Positions 25,552-39,525 of a stretch of 64,000 nt of DNA are shown here, in pieces. The notes under the pieces are model-generated. The model had not been told where the DNA came from. It did not search any database and was given only the letters and a program-made list of their open reading frames with translations. Each line of letters opens with the position of its first letter. Position 1 is the stretch's first letter. The position numbers and the translations under genes were made by a program. Origin of the DNA: Paractinoplanes atraurantiacus (lineage in GTDB: Bacteria > Actinomycetota > Actinomycetes > Mycobacteriales > Micromonosporaceae); NCBI RefSeq assembly GCF_900215205.1, contig NZ_OBDY01000011.1, positions 1 to 64,000 on the forward strand, in the 5' to 3' direction.

Positions 25552-26771
25552 CCCTCGAGGCCGTCTGGCGCATCGAGTCGCCCCGCATCGTCGGCGCCCT
25601 CGCCCGCTACACCGGCGATCTCGAGCTGGCCGAGGATGTGGCTCAGGAGGCGGTGGCCGAGGCCCTCGTCTCCTGGGCCCGCGACGGCACACCGGCCAAC
25701 CCGGTGGGCTGGCTGCTCGCGACCGCGCGGCGCCGGGCGATCGACAGCTTCCGGCGCCGTACGGCCCGTGACGAGCGGTACGCGCTGCTCGCCGCCGAAT
25801 CGCAGGAAGGAGAAGGCGACGACCTGTTGTGGGACCCGGACCGGGTCGACGACGACGTCCTGGCGCTGATGTTCGTGGCGTGTCACCCGGTCCTCTCCCC
25901 CGAGGCCCGGGTGGCACTCACCCTGCGTACGGTCGGAGGCCTGACCAGCGAGGAGATCGCGCGCGCGTTCCTCGTGCCGGTGCCGACCATCCAGGCCCGC
26001 ATCACCCGGGCCAAGAAGACGATCGCCGCCGCGCGGGTGCCGTTCGAGCTGCCGCCGGCCGAGGAGCGCCGGTCAAGGCTCGGCGGTGTGCTCAGCGTGC
26101 TCTACGTGATCTTCACCGAGGGCTCGACGGCGACCTCCGGCGACCGGCTGCTGCGCGAGGACCTGGCGTACGAGGCCATCCGGCTGGCCCGGATGCTGGC
26201 CGCGCTGCTTCCCGGCGAGCCCGAGGTGTACGGGTTGCAGGCGCTCTTCGAGCTGACGGCGGCGCGCTTCCCCGCGCGCACCGGACCGGACGGCGAGCCG
26301 ATCCTGCTCGAGCATCAGGACCGGCGGCGGTGGGACCGGGCGGCCGTCCGCCGCGGCCAGGCCGCGCTCGCTCAGGCCACGGCGGTCGGACGGGGCTTGG
26401 GGCCGTACGGGTTGCAGGCCGCGATCGCCGCGTGTCACGCCGCGGCCGCCTCGGTGGCCGAGACCGACTGGGACGGCATCGTCCTTCTCTACGAGGCGCT
26501 CGGCCGGGTCGCGCCCTCGCCGGTCGTCGAGCTCAACCGGGCCGTCGCGGTGGCGATGGCGAGCGGGCCGCAGGAGGCTCTCGCCATCGTGGACGACCTG
26601 GTCGCGCGCGACCTGCTCCCCGGCTCGCACCTGTTGCCGGGCGTTCGCGGCGAGTTGCTGGCCCGCCTGGGCCGGGTCGCCGAGGCGCGCGCCGAACTGG
26701 AGCTGGCCGCCCGCCTCTGCACGAACACACGGGAACGCTTCGTCCTGCTCGGAAAGGCGGCCGACCTCTAG
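25524..26771 (+). CDS. ECF42-type RNA polymerase sigma factor with C-terminal TPR-like extension
   Basis: The 415-residue protein has sigma-2 (YTGDLELAEDVAQEAVAEAL) and sigma-4 (LTSEEIARAFLVPVPTIQARITRAKKTI) regions, then about 230 residues of helical TPR-like extension typical of ECF42. That group lacks an obvious anti-sigma factor, and the extension is reported to be needed for activity. GTG at 25524 is chosen because AGGAG lies at proper spacing inside the DGPF gene. The stop overlaps the convergent methyltransferase stop by four bases. Confidence 0.92.
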   Translation: MARADRAAVTLEAVWRIESPRIVGALARYTGDLELAEDVAQEAVAEALVSWARDGTPANPVGWLLATARRRAIDSFRRRTARDERYALLAAESQEGEGDDLLWDPDRVDDDVLALMFVACHPVLSPEARVALTLRTVGGLTSEEIARAFLVPVPTIQARITRAKKTIAAARVPFELPPAEERRSRLGGVLSVLYVIFTEGSTATSGDRLLREDLAYEAIRLARMLAALLPGEPEVYGLQALFELTAARFPARTGPDGEPILLEHQDRRRWDRAAVRRGQAALAQATAVGRGLGPYGLQAAIAACHAAAASVAETDWDGIVLLYEALGRVAPSPVVELNRAVAVAMASGPQEALAIVDDLVARDLLPGSHLLPGVRGELLARLGRVAEARAELELAARLCTNTRERFVLLGKAADL

Positions 26772-27565
26772 GAACGCTCCAGGACGAGGAGGTCGCTCTC
26801 CTCGTCGACCGGGCGGGCCACCCGCTCGGTGTCCACCGCGGCGTCGAGGGCGGCGAAACCGTCGAGGATCTCCTCCTCGGTCAGCCGCTCGAAGGTGGAC
26901 GAGCCGCGCAGGCGCAGGCGGTCGGCGTAGTCGGAGAGGCTGTCGGCGATGCGCTCCTGGACGCGGTCGACTGTCACGTAGGCCAGGCCGGCCTCGGCGA
27001 AGTCTTCGACCAGCGGCTCCATGCGCGGGAACACCTGCTCGTCGACCAGCCGCGCGCCCGGGAAGTAGCTGTACCAGAGCAGCTCGGGCATCCGGTCGGG
27101 GAACGAGCTGCGGATCAGGACCCGGCCGCCGGGGCGCAGCACGCGGGCGATCTCGGCCGCCGCGGCCTGGTGGTCGCGGACGTGGTGCAGCACCAGGAAG
27201 AGCAGCACCAGGTCGCAGCTCGCGTCGGGCAACGGGATCTCGGTGGCCGAGCCCTCCAGATAGGTGACCGCCGGGTGGGCCGCCCCCGCCTCGGCGACCT
27301 CGCGCATGCGCACCGACGGCTCGACCCCGTAGACCGGGCCGCCGAACTCCTCGGCCAGCAGCGGCGTGAACCGGCCCGTGCCGGAGCCGAGATCGAGCAC
27401 GGTCAGCGGGCGTCCCGCCGGCGCGTGCCGGGCGAAGGCCCGCAGCCACTCGGTCATCGTCTCCGGCGGCAAAGCCCGGGCCCGGGCGTAGACCAGATGC
27501 TGCCGCTCGTCGTAGTTCACCTCACGCAACGGCTCCCCCTTCCGCGCTGGGTGTACCCGGCCCAT
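26768..27565 (-). CDS. Class I SAM-dependent methyltransferase
   Basis: The 265-residue protein has motif I VLDLGSGTGRFTPLL, an acidic motif II region (VYGVEPS) and post-motif LFLVLHHV typical of the Methyltransf_11/25 group acting on small molecules. The start is uncertain: 27565 or an internal GTG near 27520. It is convergent with the ECF42 gene. No neighbour hints at the substrate. Confidence 0.85.
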   Translation of the reverse strand: MGRVHPARKGEPLREVNYDERQHLVYARARALPPETMTEWLRAFARHAPAGRPLTVLDLGSGTGRFTPLLAEEFGGPVYGVEPSVRMREVAEAGAAHPAVTYLEGSATEIPLPDASCDLVLLFLVLHHVRDHQAAAAEIARVLRPGGRVLIRSSFPDRMPELLWYSYFPGARLVDEQVFPRMEPLVEDFAEAGLAYVTVDRVQERIADSLSDYADRLRLRGSSTFERLTEEEILDGFAALDAAVDTERVARPVDEESDLLVLERS

Positions 27566-27614
27566 TCTGGGTGAGCGGCAGTGCTTCGCGCATCCCCCTC
27601 GCGTGCAACGAGAC

Positions 27615-30830
<3,216 letters not shown>

Positions 30831-30862
30831 CGGGACATCCTCGCACCGGCCTACGACAGTTT

Positions 30863-31252
30863 TCAGTGCGTCGCCACGACCGTGGTGATCCGGGGACCGT
30901 GCTCGTCGACGCGCAGCAGGTAGCGGTAGCGCTCGCCGGGCACGGCGTTGCCCGAGCTGTCGAGGTACTCCCACTCCACCGCGACCATGGTCAGCCGGGC
31001 CGACAGCGACTGCACCTCGGTCAGTTGCGCGTGCGCGGCGACGATCTGCTGCTCCTGATACGCGGGCGCGGCGCCCAGGAACGACAGGGCGACGGCCGCC
31101 GGCGAGGCGAAGGTGAAGCTGTACGAGTCGGCCACCACCATGCCCGGCAGCGCGTAGCAGTTCGCGATCGCCGAGACGTCACCACTGGTGAGCGCGGTCC
31201 CGTAGCGGTCGAAGAACTCGGTCAGCTCATCGGAATCGGTGGGTGCCTGCAC
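30863..31252 (-). CDS. SnoaL/NTF2-like protein
   Basis: The 129-residue protein starts with DSDELTEFFDRYGTALTSGDVSAIANCYALPGMVV, the helix and strand opening of the NTF2/SnoaL fold, and ends with RYRYLLRVDEHGPRITTVV. No catalytic residues can be assigned. It precedes the pullulanase by 32 bases on the same strand and is divergent from acnA. Confidence 0.8.
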   Translation of the reverse strand: MQAPTDSDELTEFFDRYGTALTSGDVSAIANCYALPGMVVADSYSFTFASPAAVALSFLGAAPAYQEQQIVAAHAQLTEVQSLSARLTMVAVEWEYLDSSGNAVPGERYRYLLRVDEHGPRITTVVATH

Positions 31253-31326
31253 GGTTCGAGGTGTGCCCGCGCTCCAACGGGAGTAAACGTGAGAGGGATG
31301 CCCGACCCCGCCTTGCGCGGGCTTAC

Positions 31327-31345
31327 AAGACGGACGTACGGTTTA
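31327..31345 (+). promoter_or_regulatory. Motif shared with the acnR upstream region
   Basis: AAGACGGACGTACGGTTTA here matches 16 of 19 bases of the sequence immediately before the acnR-like start (41728-41746). The CGTACG core is self-complementary. It is a candidate AcnR operator in the acnA promoter region. Confidence 0.5.
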
Positions 31346-31365
31346 CGGGAAACGTGAACCGAGAG

Positions 31366-31384
31366 TTAGGTATGCCTAACCCGA
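31366..31384 (+). promoter_or_regulatory. IdeR/DtxR iron-box-like site upstream of acnA
   Basis: TTAGGTATGCCTAACCCGA agrees at 15 of 19 positions with the DtxR-type consensus TTAGGTTAGCCTAACCTAA. It sits inside a 16-base palindrome of GTTAGG arms (31365-31380), 60-78 bases ahead of the acnA start. This suggests iron-dependent control of the Fe-S enzyme aconitase. Confidence 0.55.
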
Positions 31385-31443
31385 AGGCCGCTCATTCGGT
31401 GCGAAAGACTTGTCCGACGATCGCTGGGTGTGAAGGAGATGAC

Positions 31444-34218
<2,775 letters not shown>

Positions 34219-34225
34219 TTCGTGC

Positions 34226-34261
34226 CGACCTCGGCGGGGCTGCTCAGTCCCGCCGGGGTCG
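34226..34261 (+). terminator. Terminator after acnA
   Basis: CGACCTCGGCGGG and CCCGCCGGGGTCG form a 13-bp stem with one G-U pair and a ten-base loop. It separates acnA from the kinase gene that starts at 34278. Confidence 0.75.
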
Positions 34262-34277
34262 TGCCGATCGGGTAAGG

Positions 34278-36098
34278 GTGAAGGCTCTCTCCAGGCGGCA
34301 GACGTGGGCCTGGACGGCTGTCGTGGTCCTGCTCGGCATCCTGGCCAGCGTCGGCGCCGGCGTGGCCCTGCAACGGCAGCAGCGAGACGGCTTCGAGGCT
34401 GTCATGGACCGCCGCGCCGCGCTGGTCGCCCAGGCCGTCACCAACCAGGCCGCCCGGTACATCGACACGCTGCGCACGACCGCCGGCGCGATCGGCGCCT
34501 TCGAAGAGCTGAACGCCTCGAAGTTCGCGCAGACCGCGGCTCCGCTCGGGCAGTTACGGCTGGCCGGCGCCACCTCGCTGACCTATCTGATCGCCACCGA
34601 TCGGGCCGGCGTGGCCACGGCCCAGACGAAGTGGCGCGGCCGCGGCGTGCCGAGTCTCGTTCTGGCTCCCGACAAAACCTTTCAAGAGCACATCTTTCCC
34701 ATCTTTTCCGTACGCCTTGACGGCAGCACTCCCGCGACCACCACCAGTGATCTCGCGGCGAGCGCCGTCCCCTCGGCCACGCTGGCCGAGGCACGCCGCA
34801 CCGGCCAGGTCACGATCTCCGACCCGTTCGTCCTGAAGCGGGACCAGACGCTGCCGGAAGAGGTCAAGCAGAGCTCGTTCCTGCTGACCACGGGCCTGTG
34901 GGGGCCGCCGGACGCCAACGGCGTCAAGCCGTTCCGGGGCTGGCTGCTGATGGGCCTGCGCAGCGAGACCTTCCTCGGTGACAGCCTGGGCCTGGTCGCA
35001 CAGAGCGGGATCGACGTCACCCTGCAGGCGACCGGCGCCGACGCCCTGCCCGCGGTCGTGGCGACGCTGCGCGCCGTCGCGCCCGGCCTGCGCGACCTGC
35101 ACCGGACGATCACCATCCCGGTGGCCCAGCGGCACTGGACGCTCGTCATCGCCTCGCCCGCGTCGACGTTGCCGGGCACGAAGAACCTGCCCGCGGCGGT
35201 CACGATCGCCGGGCTGTTGTTCACCGCCGCCCTCGCCCTGCTCGTGCACACGCTGGCCAGCGGCCGGGCCCGCGCCGAGGCCCGGGTGATGGCCGCGACC
35301 GCCGACCTGACGGCCACCCAGATCGTGCTGCGCCAGCAGAAGGCCGACCTGACCGCGTTCGCCGGCGTCGTCGCCCACGACCTCAAGGCGCCGCTGGCCA
35401 CCGTGCGGGCCCACGCCGAATATCTCGACGAGGAGCTCGAGGGCCGCTCGGCGGTCGACGCCGCCGAGATCCGTCCCGACCTCCGCAAGATCACGTCGGG
35501 TGTGGCCCGGATGGGCACCCTCATCGACGACCTGCTGACCTACGCCGCGGCCCGCGAGGGCGGCGTCCAGCCGGTCGACCTGGACCTGCACGCCCTGGCC
35601 GACGAGGTCGCCATCGCGCACCTCGACGCCGCGAGCGCGGCCCGCCGCCCGATGCCGACCATCTACGTCGGCGACCTGCCGCCGGTCTCGGCCGACCCGG
35701 CCCTGATCCGGCAGTTGCTGAACAACCTGGTCGGCAACGCCGTCAAATACACGGCGCCGGGCCGCACGCCCCGCGTCGACGTCACCGCCCACGCCACCGA
35801 GGACGGCCGGAAGGTCGTCGTCCAGGTCGCCGACCGCGGCCTGGGCGTGCCGGCCGGCCAACACGAGGCGATCTTCAACGGATTTCACAGGGCCCACCAG
35901 TCCACCGGCATCCCCGGCACGGGCCTGGGCCTGGCGATCTGCCACCGCATCGTCGAACGGCACGGCGGCGTCATCACGGCCGAGGACAACCGCGGCGGCG
36001 GCACGATCATCACCTTCTCGCTGCCCGCCGCCGTCGGCGTCCCGGTGTCCCCGGCGCCGATGAACGCGGATGTCGCCCAGCCGCAAGCGCTAATCTGA
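34278..36098 (+). CDS. CHASE-domain sensor histidine kinase (HisKA type)
   Basis: The 606-residue kinase has a first membrane helix (about residues 10-30), a large extracellular region with CHASE-like features (TLRTTAGAIGAFEELNASKF and TSLTYLIATDRAG), a second helix (about 308-330), a HisKA domain with His367 in GVVAHDLKAPLATV, and HATPase_c with LLNNLVGNAVKYTAPG and GTGLGLAICHRIVERHGG. CHASE domains sense small extracellular ligands. GTG at 34278 has a poor ribosome-binding site. No response regulator lies beside it, so it is an orphan kinase; it resembles actinobacterial kinases of phytochrome/CHASE type. Confidence 0.88.
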   Translation: MKALSRRQTWAWTAVVVLLGILASVGAGVALQRQQRDGFEAVMDRRAALVAQAVTNQAARYIDTLRTTAGAIGAFEELNASKFAQTAAPLGQLRLAGATSLTYLIATDRAGVATAQTKWRGRGVPSLVLAPDKTFQEHIFPIFSVRLDGSTPATTTSDLAASAVPSATLAEARRTGQVTISDPFVLKRDQTLPEEVKQSSFLLTTGLWGPPDANGVKPFRGWLLMGLRSETFLGDSLGLVAQSGIDVTLQATGADALPAVVATLRAVAPGLRDLHRTITIPVAQRHWTLVIASPASTLPGTKNLPAAVTIAGLLFTAALALLVHTLASGRARAEARVMAATADLTATQIVLRQQKADLTAFAGVVAHDLKAPLATVRAHAEYLDEELEGRSAVDAAEIRPDLRKITSGVARMGTLIDDLLTYAAAREGGVQPVDLDLHALADEVAIAHLDAASAARRPMPTIYVGDLPPVSADPALIRQLLNNLVGNAVKYTAPGRTPRVDVTAHATEDGRKVVVQVADRGLGVPAGQHEAIFNGFHRAHQSTGIPGTGLGLAICHRIVERHGGVITAEDNRGGGTIITFSLPAAVGVPVSPAPMNADVAQPQALI

Positions 36099-36102
36099 GT
36101 CG

Positions 36103-36510
36103 ATGTTGCGCGCGGTCTATCCCGGCACGTTCGACCCGCTGACGCCGGGACACCTCGACATCGCCGGCCGGGCCCGCGAGGTGGCCGACCACCTGACGCT
36201 CCTCGTGGCCGTCAACAGCGCGAAACACCCGGCCCGGGCCGAGGCCGAGCGGGCCGCCGCGGTGCGGGCGGCCCTGCCTCCGTACTGGGAAAACGTCCTT
36301 GTCGTGCCCTGGGCCGGCCTGACCGCGACGTTCTGCCGCGAGCACGACATCGACGTCATCATCCGCGGCGTCCGCAACGCCACCGACATCCGCCACGAGC
36401 AGGAGCTGGCCGCCATGAACGAGTCCCTCGGCGTCACCACCCTGCTGATGGCGGCCCGCCCGGAGCTGGCCACGGTCTCCTCCACCGCCGCCCGAGCCCT
36501 CGGCGTCTGA
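36103..36510 (+). CDS. Short CoaD-like nucleotidyltransferase
   Basis: The 135-residue protein has the phosphopantetheine adenylyltransferase signature YPGTFDPLTPGHLDI (with TPGH) and the matching RGVRNATDIRHEQELAAMNESLG block, ending ELATVSSTAARALGV. CoaD is normally about 160 residues; here the C-terminal helix after the ISSS-like motif is missing and the region around AVNSAKHPARAEAE is diverged. It follows the orphan kinase by four bases. It may be a second, divergent copy, with the housekeeping coaD elsewhere in the genome. Confidence 0.75.
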   Translation: MLRAVYPGTFDPLTPGHLDIAGRAREVADHLTLLVAVNSAKHPARAEAERAAAVRAALPPYWENVLVVPWAGLTATFCREHDIDVIIRGVRNATDIRHEQELAAMNESLGVTTLLMAARPELATVSSTAARALGV

Positions 36511-36520
36511 CCCTCGACCG

Positions 36521-36994
36521 TCAGCGACACGACCGGCGGCCCGGCAGGCCGGCGATCAGCGCGATGCCGACGGTGAGGTGCATGCCCAGCAGGACCAGCT
36601 TGCTGCTGAGGCCGACGCCGCTGCCCAGCGGGCCGGCCAGCGAGATCAGCAGGACGACGGCCGCGATGATCCGGTATGTCCGGACGGGGCGGCGGACCGT
36701 GCGCTCCAGCAGGGCGAGCAGCCCCCAGGCGGCCAGGCCGGAGACCAGGGCGGTGGCGACGACGGCGGCCGCGCCGATCTCCTGGATCTCGCCGCCCTGC
36801 CGGACGGCGAGGTCGAGGCCGCCCCACGGAACATTGACGGCCCAGAGCAGCAGGGAGCCGGCCGCGCCGGCCGCGACGGTGATCGCGCGGCCCGGCCAGG
36901 TGGCGGTGGTGGTGGTCTCGATGTCCCGCATGTCGTTCGTCATGCCGATGAGCTTGGACCCCGGCACCCGGTGTGCACATCGGACCTTGGACAT
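36521..36994 (-). CDS. DUF6069-like four-helix membrane protein
   Basis: The 157-residue protein is mainly four hydrophobic helices (about residues 37-55, 75-95, 105-122 and 130-148) with the pattern 'GSLLLWAVNVPWGGLDLAV', which I associate with DUF6069. The ATG at 36994 has GAAGGG upstream; ATG 36943 is also possible. It is divergent from a two-component system across an 18-bp perfect palindrome and is a likely target of it. Confidence 0.72.
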   Translation of the reverse strand: MSKVRCAHRVPGSKLIGMTNDMRDIETTTTATWPGRAITVAAGAAGSLLLWAVNVPWGGLDLAVRQGGEIQEIGAAAVVATALVSGLAAWGLLALLERTVRRPVRTYRIIAAVVLLISLAGPLGSGVGLSSKLVLLGMHLTVGIALIAGLPGRRSCR

Positions 36995-37023
36995 CGCCGA
37001 ACCCTTCTTTGGAAGGGCGCCGG

Positions 37024-37041
37024 CACCTACTTAAGTAGGTG
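37024..37041. promoter_or_regulatory. Perfect 18-bp palindrome between DUF6069 and a two-component system
   Basis: CACCTACTTAAGTAGGTG is fully self-complementary and sits midway in the 81-base gap between divergent starts (36994 and 37076). Its placement suggests a dimeric regulator controlling both sides, for example the response regulator encoded at 38463. Confidence 0.65.
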
Positions 37042-37075
37042 TCGCCGGCGACCGCCCACCGGTTAGCGTCGCCCC

Positions 37076-38221
37076 GTGACCGCCTCTCCCCGCCCTCCCG
37101 GCGCCTCCGCAGTCGTCGCGATCGTGACGGTGTCCGGGGTGCTGATCACTTCGACGCTCTTCGCCCGATGGGGCGGCCGGGCGCTCGGCCCGCTGTTCGC
37201 GCTCGACCTCGTGGCGGGCGTGCTGAGCTGGGCGGTGACGCCGCTGCTAGTGTGGCGGCCGGTCGCCGGCACGGCCATTCTCACCGCGCTGGCCGCCGTG
37301 TCGCCGGCCGCCACACCGCCGGCCACGATCGGTGCGCTTCAGGTGGCGTGGCGTCGGCCCTTCCCGATCGCGATCGCGGTGGCGGCCGCGGGCATCGCCG
37401 CGCACGCGGTCCAGGGCGCCTGGCGGTCGAACAGCGCCATGCCGTACGGGTGGTGGCTCGTGCTGATCACCATCGGCTACGGCGCGCTGCTCGGCTGGGG
37501 AGCGTGGGCCCAGGCCCGCGCGGCGCTGATCCGCTCGCTGCACGAGCGGGCCGAGCGCGCCGAGGCCGAGCAGGGCCGCCGCGTGGCCGAGGCCCGCATG
37601 CTGGAACGCCGCAAGATCGCCCGCGAGATGCACGACGTCCTCGCCCATCGCCTGTCGCTGCTGGCCACGTTCGCGGGCGCGATGGAGTACCGCCCCGACT
37701 CCTCACCCGAGCGGCTGTCCCAGGCGGCCGGGGTGGTCCGGGCCGGTGTCCATCAGGCCCTCGAGGAGCTGCGCGAGGTGATCTCACTGCTGCGCGACGA
37801 CGATCCGCCGGACGGCAAGCCGGCACCCCCGCAGCCGGTGCTGGCCGACGTGCCCCGCCTCGTCGAGGAGTCCCGCGGGGCCGGCACCGAGGTGCTGCTG
37901 CGCGAGACGGTGGAGGAGCCGGCCGAGGCTCCGCCGACGGTCGCCCGCACGGCGTACCGGGTGATCCAGGAGGGCCTGACCAACGCCCGCAAGCACGCGG
38001 CGGGCCAGCCGGTGCGGGTCGCGCTGAGCGGCGGCCCCGGCACGGGCCTGGAGGTCGAGGTGCTGAACGCGCTGCCCCCGGAGGGCACGCTCCCCGGCTG
38101 GTCGGGCGGCGCCGGGCTGGTCGGGCTCACCGAGCGGGTCCAGCTGGCCGGCGGCCGCCTCGACCATCAGGCCGCCGGCGGCGAGTTCCGGCTGCACGCG
38201 TCGCTGCCGTGGCCGACATGA
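37076..38221 (+). CDS. Sensor histidine kinase (HisKA_3, NarL-type)
   Basis: The 381-residue kinase has four to five membrane helices (about residues 15-150), HisKA_3 with the phospho-acceptor in REMHDVLAHRLSLLATFAG, and HATPase_c with VIQEGLTNARKHA and GAGLVGLTERVQLAGG. The start is GTG. The last residues, HASLPWPT, are the seed of a 42-bp tandem array that separates this stop from its response regulator. The layout is otherwise that of a normal kinase-regulator operon. Confidence 0.9.
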   Translation: MTASPRPPGASAVVAIVTVSGVLITSTLFARWGGRALGPLFALDLVAGVLSWAVTPLLVWRPVAGTAILTALAAVSPAATPPATIGALQVAWRRPFPIAIAVAAAGIAAHAVQGAWRSNSAMPYGWWLVLITIGYGALLGWGAWAQARAALIRSLHERAERAEAEQGRRVAEARMLERRKIAREMHDVLAHRLSLLATFAGAMEYRPDSSPERLSQAAGVVRAGVHQALEELREVISLLRDDDPPDGKPAPPQPVLADVPRLVEESRGAGTEVLLRETVEEPAEAPPTVARTAYRVIQEGLTNARKHAAGQPVRVALSGGPGTGLEVEVLNALPPEGTLPGWSGGAGLVGLTERVQLAGGRLDHQAAGGEFRLHASLPWPT

Positions 38222-38480
38222 CTCAGCAGGCCTGCCGGCACGCGTCGCTGCCGTGGCCGGCGACTCAGCAGGCAGGCGGGCACGCGTCGCTGCCGTGGCC
38301 GGCGACTCAGCAGGCAGGCGGGCACGCGCCGCTGCCGTGGCCGGCGAGTCAGCGAGCCGGCGAGCACGCGCCGCTGCCGTGGCCGGCGACTCAGCGAGCC
38401 GGCGAGCACGCGTCGCCGCCGTGGCCGGTGACTCAGGGAGCCGGCGGGGAGGCGTCGTTACCATGGCCGGCATGACTCAG
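38195..38480 (+). repeat. 42-bp tandem array at the kinase/response-regulator junction
   Basis: Seven units start at 38195, 38239, 38281, 38323, 38365, 38407 and 38449 (last partial). The core is gtcgctgccgtggccg then ACTCAG. The first unit (44 bp) holds the kinase stop and an ATGACTCAG; the last holds the regulator start ATGACTCAG. Internal units read GACTCAG and are exactly 42 bp (14 codons). The array looks like amplification of an original ATGA overlap between the two genes. Confidence 0.9.
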
Positions 38481-39125
38481 CCGGTGCGTGTGCTCGTGAT
38501 CGACGACGACGCGCTCGTGCGGGCCGGGCTGACCATGATGCTCGACGGGGCGCCCGGTATCGCCGTGGTCGGTGAGGCCGACGACGGCGACCAGGCTTCC
38601 GCGGCGGCCGACGCCCATGCGCCGGATGTCGTGCTGATGGACCTGCGGATGCCCCGGGTCGACGGCATCACGGCCACCCGCCGCCTTCGGGCGCGGCCGC
38701 GGCCGCCCGAGATCATCGTGTTGACGACGTTCGACACCGACGAGAACATCCTGCACGCCCTGCGGGCCGGTGCCAGCGGCTTCCTGCTCAAGGACACTCC
38801 CCCGGCCCGCATCGCCGACGCCATCCGCCAGGTCGCGGCCGGCGAGCCGATCCTGTCGCCGCGCATCACCCGCCGCCTGATGGACCGCGTCGCCGTCCAG
38901 GCCGGCGCCTACGCGAGCGCCCGGGCCGTCCTCGCGTCGCTCAGCCCTCGCGAGCACGACGTGGTCGTGAGCATCGGCCAGGGCCGCAACAACGCCGAGA
39001 TCGCCGCCGCCCTCGACATGACCCTGGCCACGGTCAAATCCCACGTCTCCCACATCCTGACCAAGCTCGCCCTCGACAACCGCACCCAGATAGCCCTCCT
39101 GGCCCACGACGCCGGCCTCGCCTGA
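38463..39125 (+). CDS. LuxR/NarL-family response regulator
   Basis: From ATG 38463 the protein has 220 residues; from ATG 38472 (MTQPVRVLVIDDD) it has 217, with phospho-acceptor D57 in VVLMDLRMP. Conserved Lys lies in GFLLKDTPP, and the C-terminal HTH is LSPREHDVVVSIGQGRNNAEIA followed by TVKSHVSHILTKL. Each upstream repeat also carries an in-frame GTGGCCGG, so translation could begin inside the array. No clear Shine-Dalgarno precedes either ATG. It partners the kinase at 37076. Confidence 0.9.
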   Translation: MAGMTQPVRVLVIDDDALVRAGLTMMLDGAPGIAVVGEADDGDQASAAADAHAPDVVLMDLRMPRVDGITATRRLRARPRPPEIIVLTTFDTDENILHALRAGASGFLLKDTPPARIADAIRQVAAGEPILSPRITRRLMDRVAVQAGAYASARAVLASLSPREHDVVVSIGQGRNNAEIAAALDMTLATVKSHVSHILTKLALDNRTQIALLAHDAGLA

Positions 39126-39440
39126 CCCGGCCCGCCACCCGCCGCGCCTTCCGGACCCCGAGCGCGCAACCCCACCTCGCCTCCCGGACCGCCGAGTGCG
39201 CGACGCCGCCCCAGCTCCCGGCTGCCGGATGCGCAACCCGCCCCGCCTCCCGGACCGCCGAATGCGCAACCCCACCCCAGCTCCCGGACTGCCGGATGCG
39301 CGACCCCGCCCCGCCTCCCGAACCGCCGGGTACGCAACCCCACCCCAGCTCCCGGACTGCCGGATGCGCAACCCGCCCCGCCTCCCGGAATGCCGGGTGC
39401 GTGACCCGCCGCGCCTTCCGGGTGGCCGGGTTCGGCACTG
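39126..39440. repeat. Tandem array with about 33-bp period between genes
   Basis: Roughly eight diverged copies of a unit like ccccagctcccggactgccg followed by gatgcgcaacccc fill most of this 400-base gap, alternating two subtypes (cgcctcccggaccgccg and cagctcccggactgccg). On the minus strand it is open in several frames but looks like no known protein. From 39441 to 39525 there is no repeat and no gene; the DUF2630 promoter probably lies there. Confidence 0.8.
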
Positions 39441-39525
39441 CGTGCCGCCGGCTCGTGCTTCGATGGCGCGCTCGTCACAGTGCGACCGGATGGGGGTGCG
39501 GCGGGACTGCCTTTAGGCTCTTCGC

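Noticed and set aside
31243..31443. N-terminal extension of aconitase from 31243
   Set aside because: The sequence contains the promoter motif and iron box, and a good AAGGAG precedes the GTG at 31444, which gives a normal aconitase N-terminus.
38218..38475. A separate 86-residue gene (MTQQACRHASLPWPA...) inside the repeat array
   Set aside because: It consists only of the repeat unit, lacks a ribosome-binding site and arises from the amplified gene junction.
39126..39440. CRISPR array
   Set aside because: The copies are contiguous, about 33 bp and diverged, with no unique spacers and no cas genes. It is a tandem repeat.
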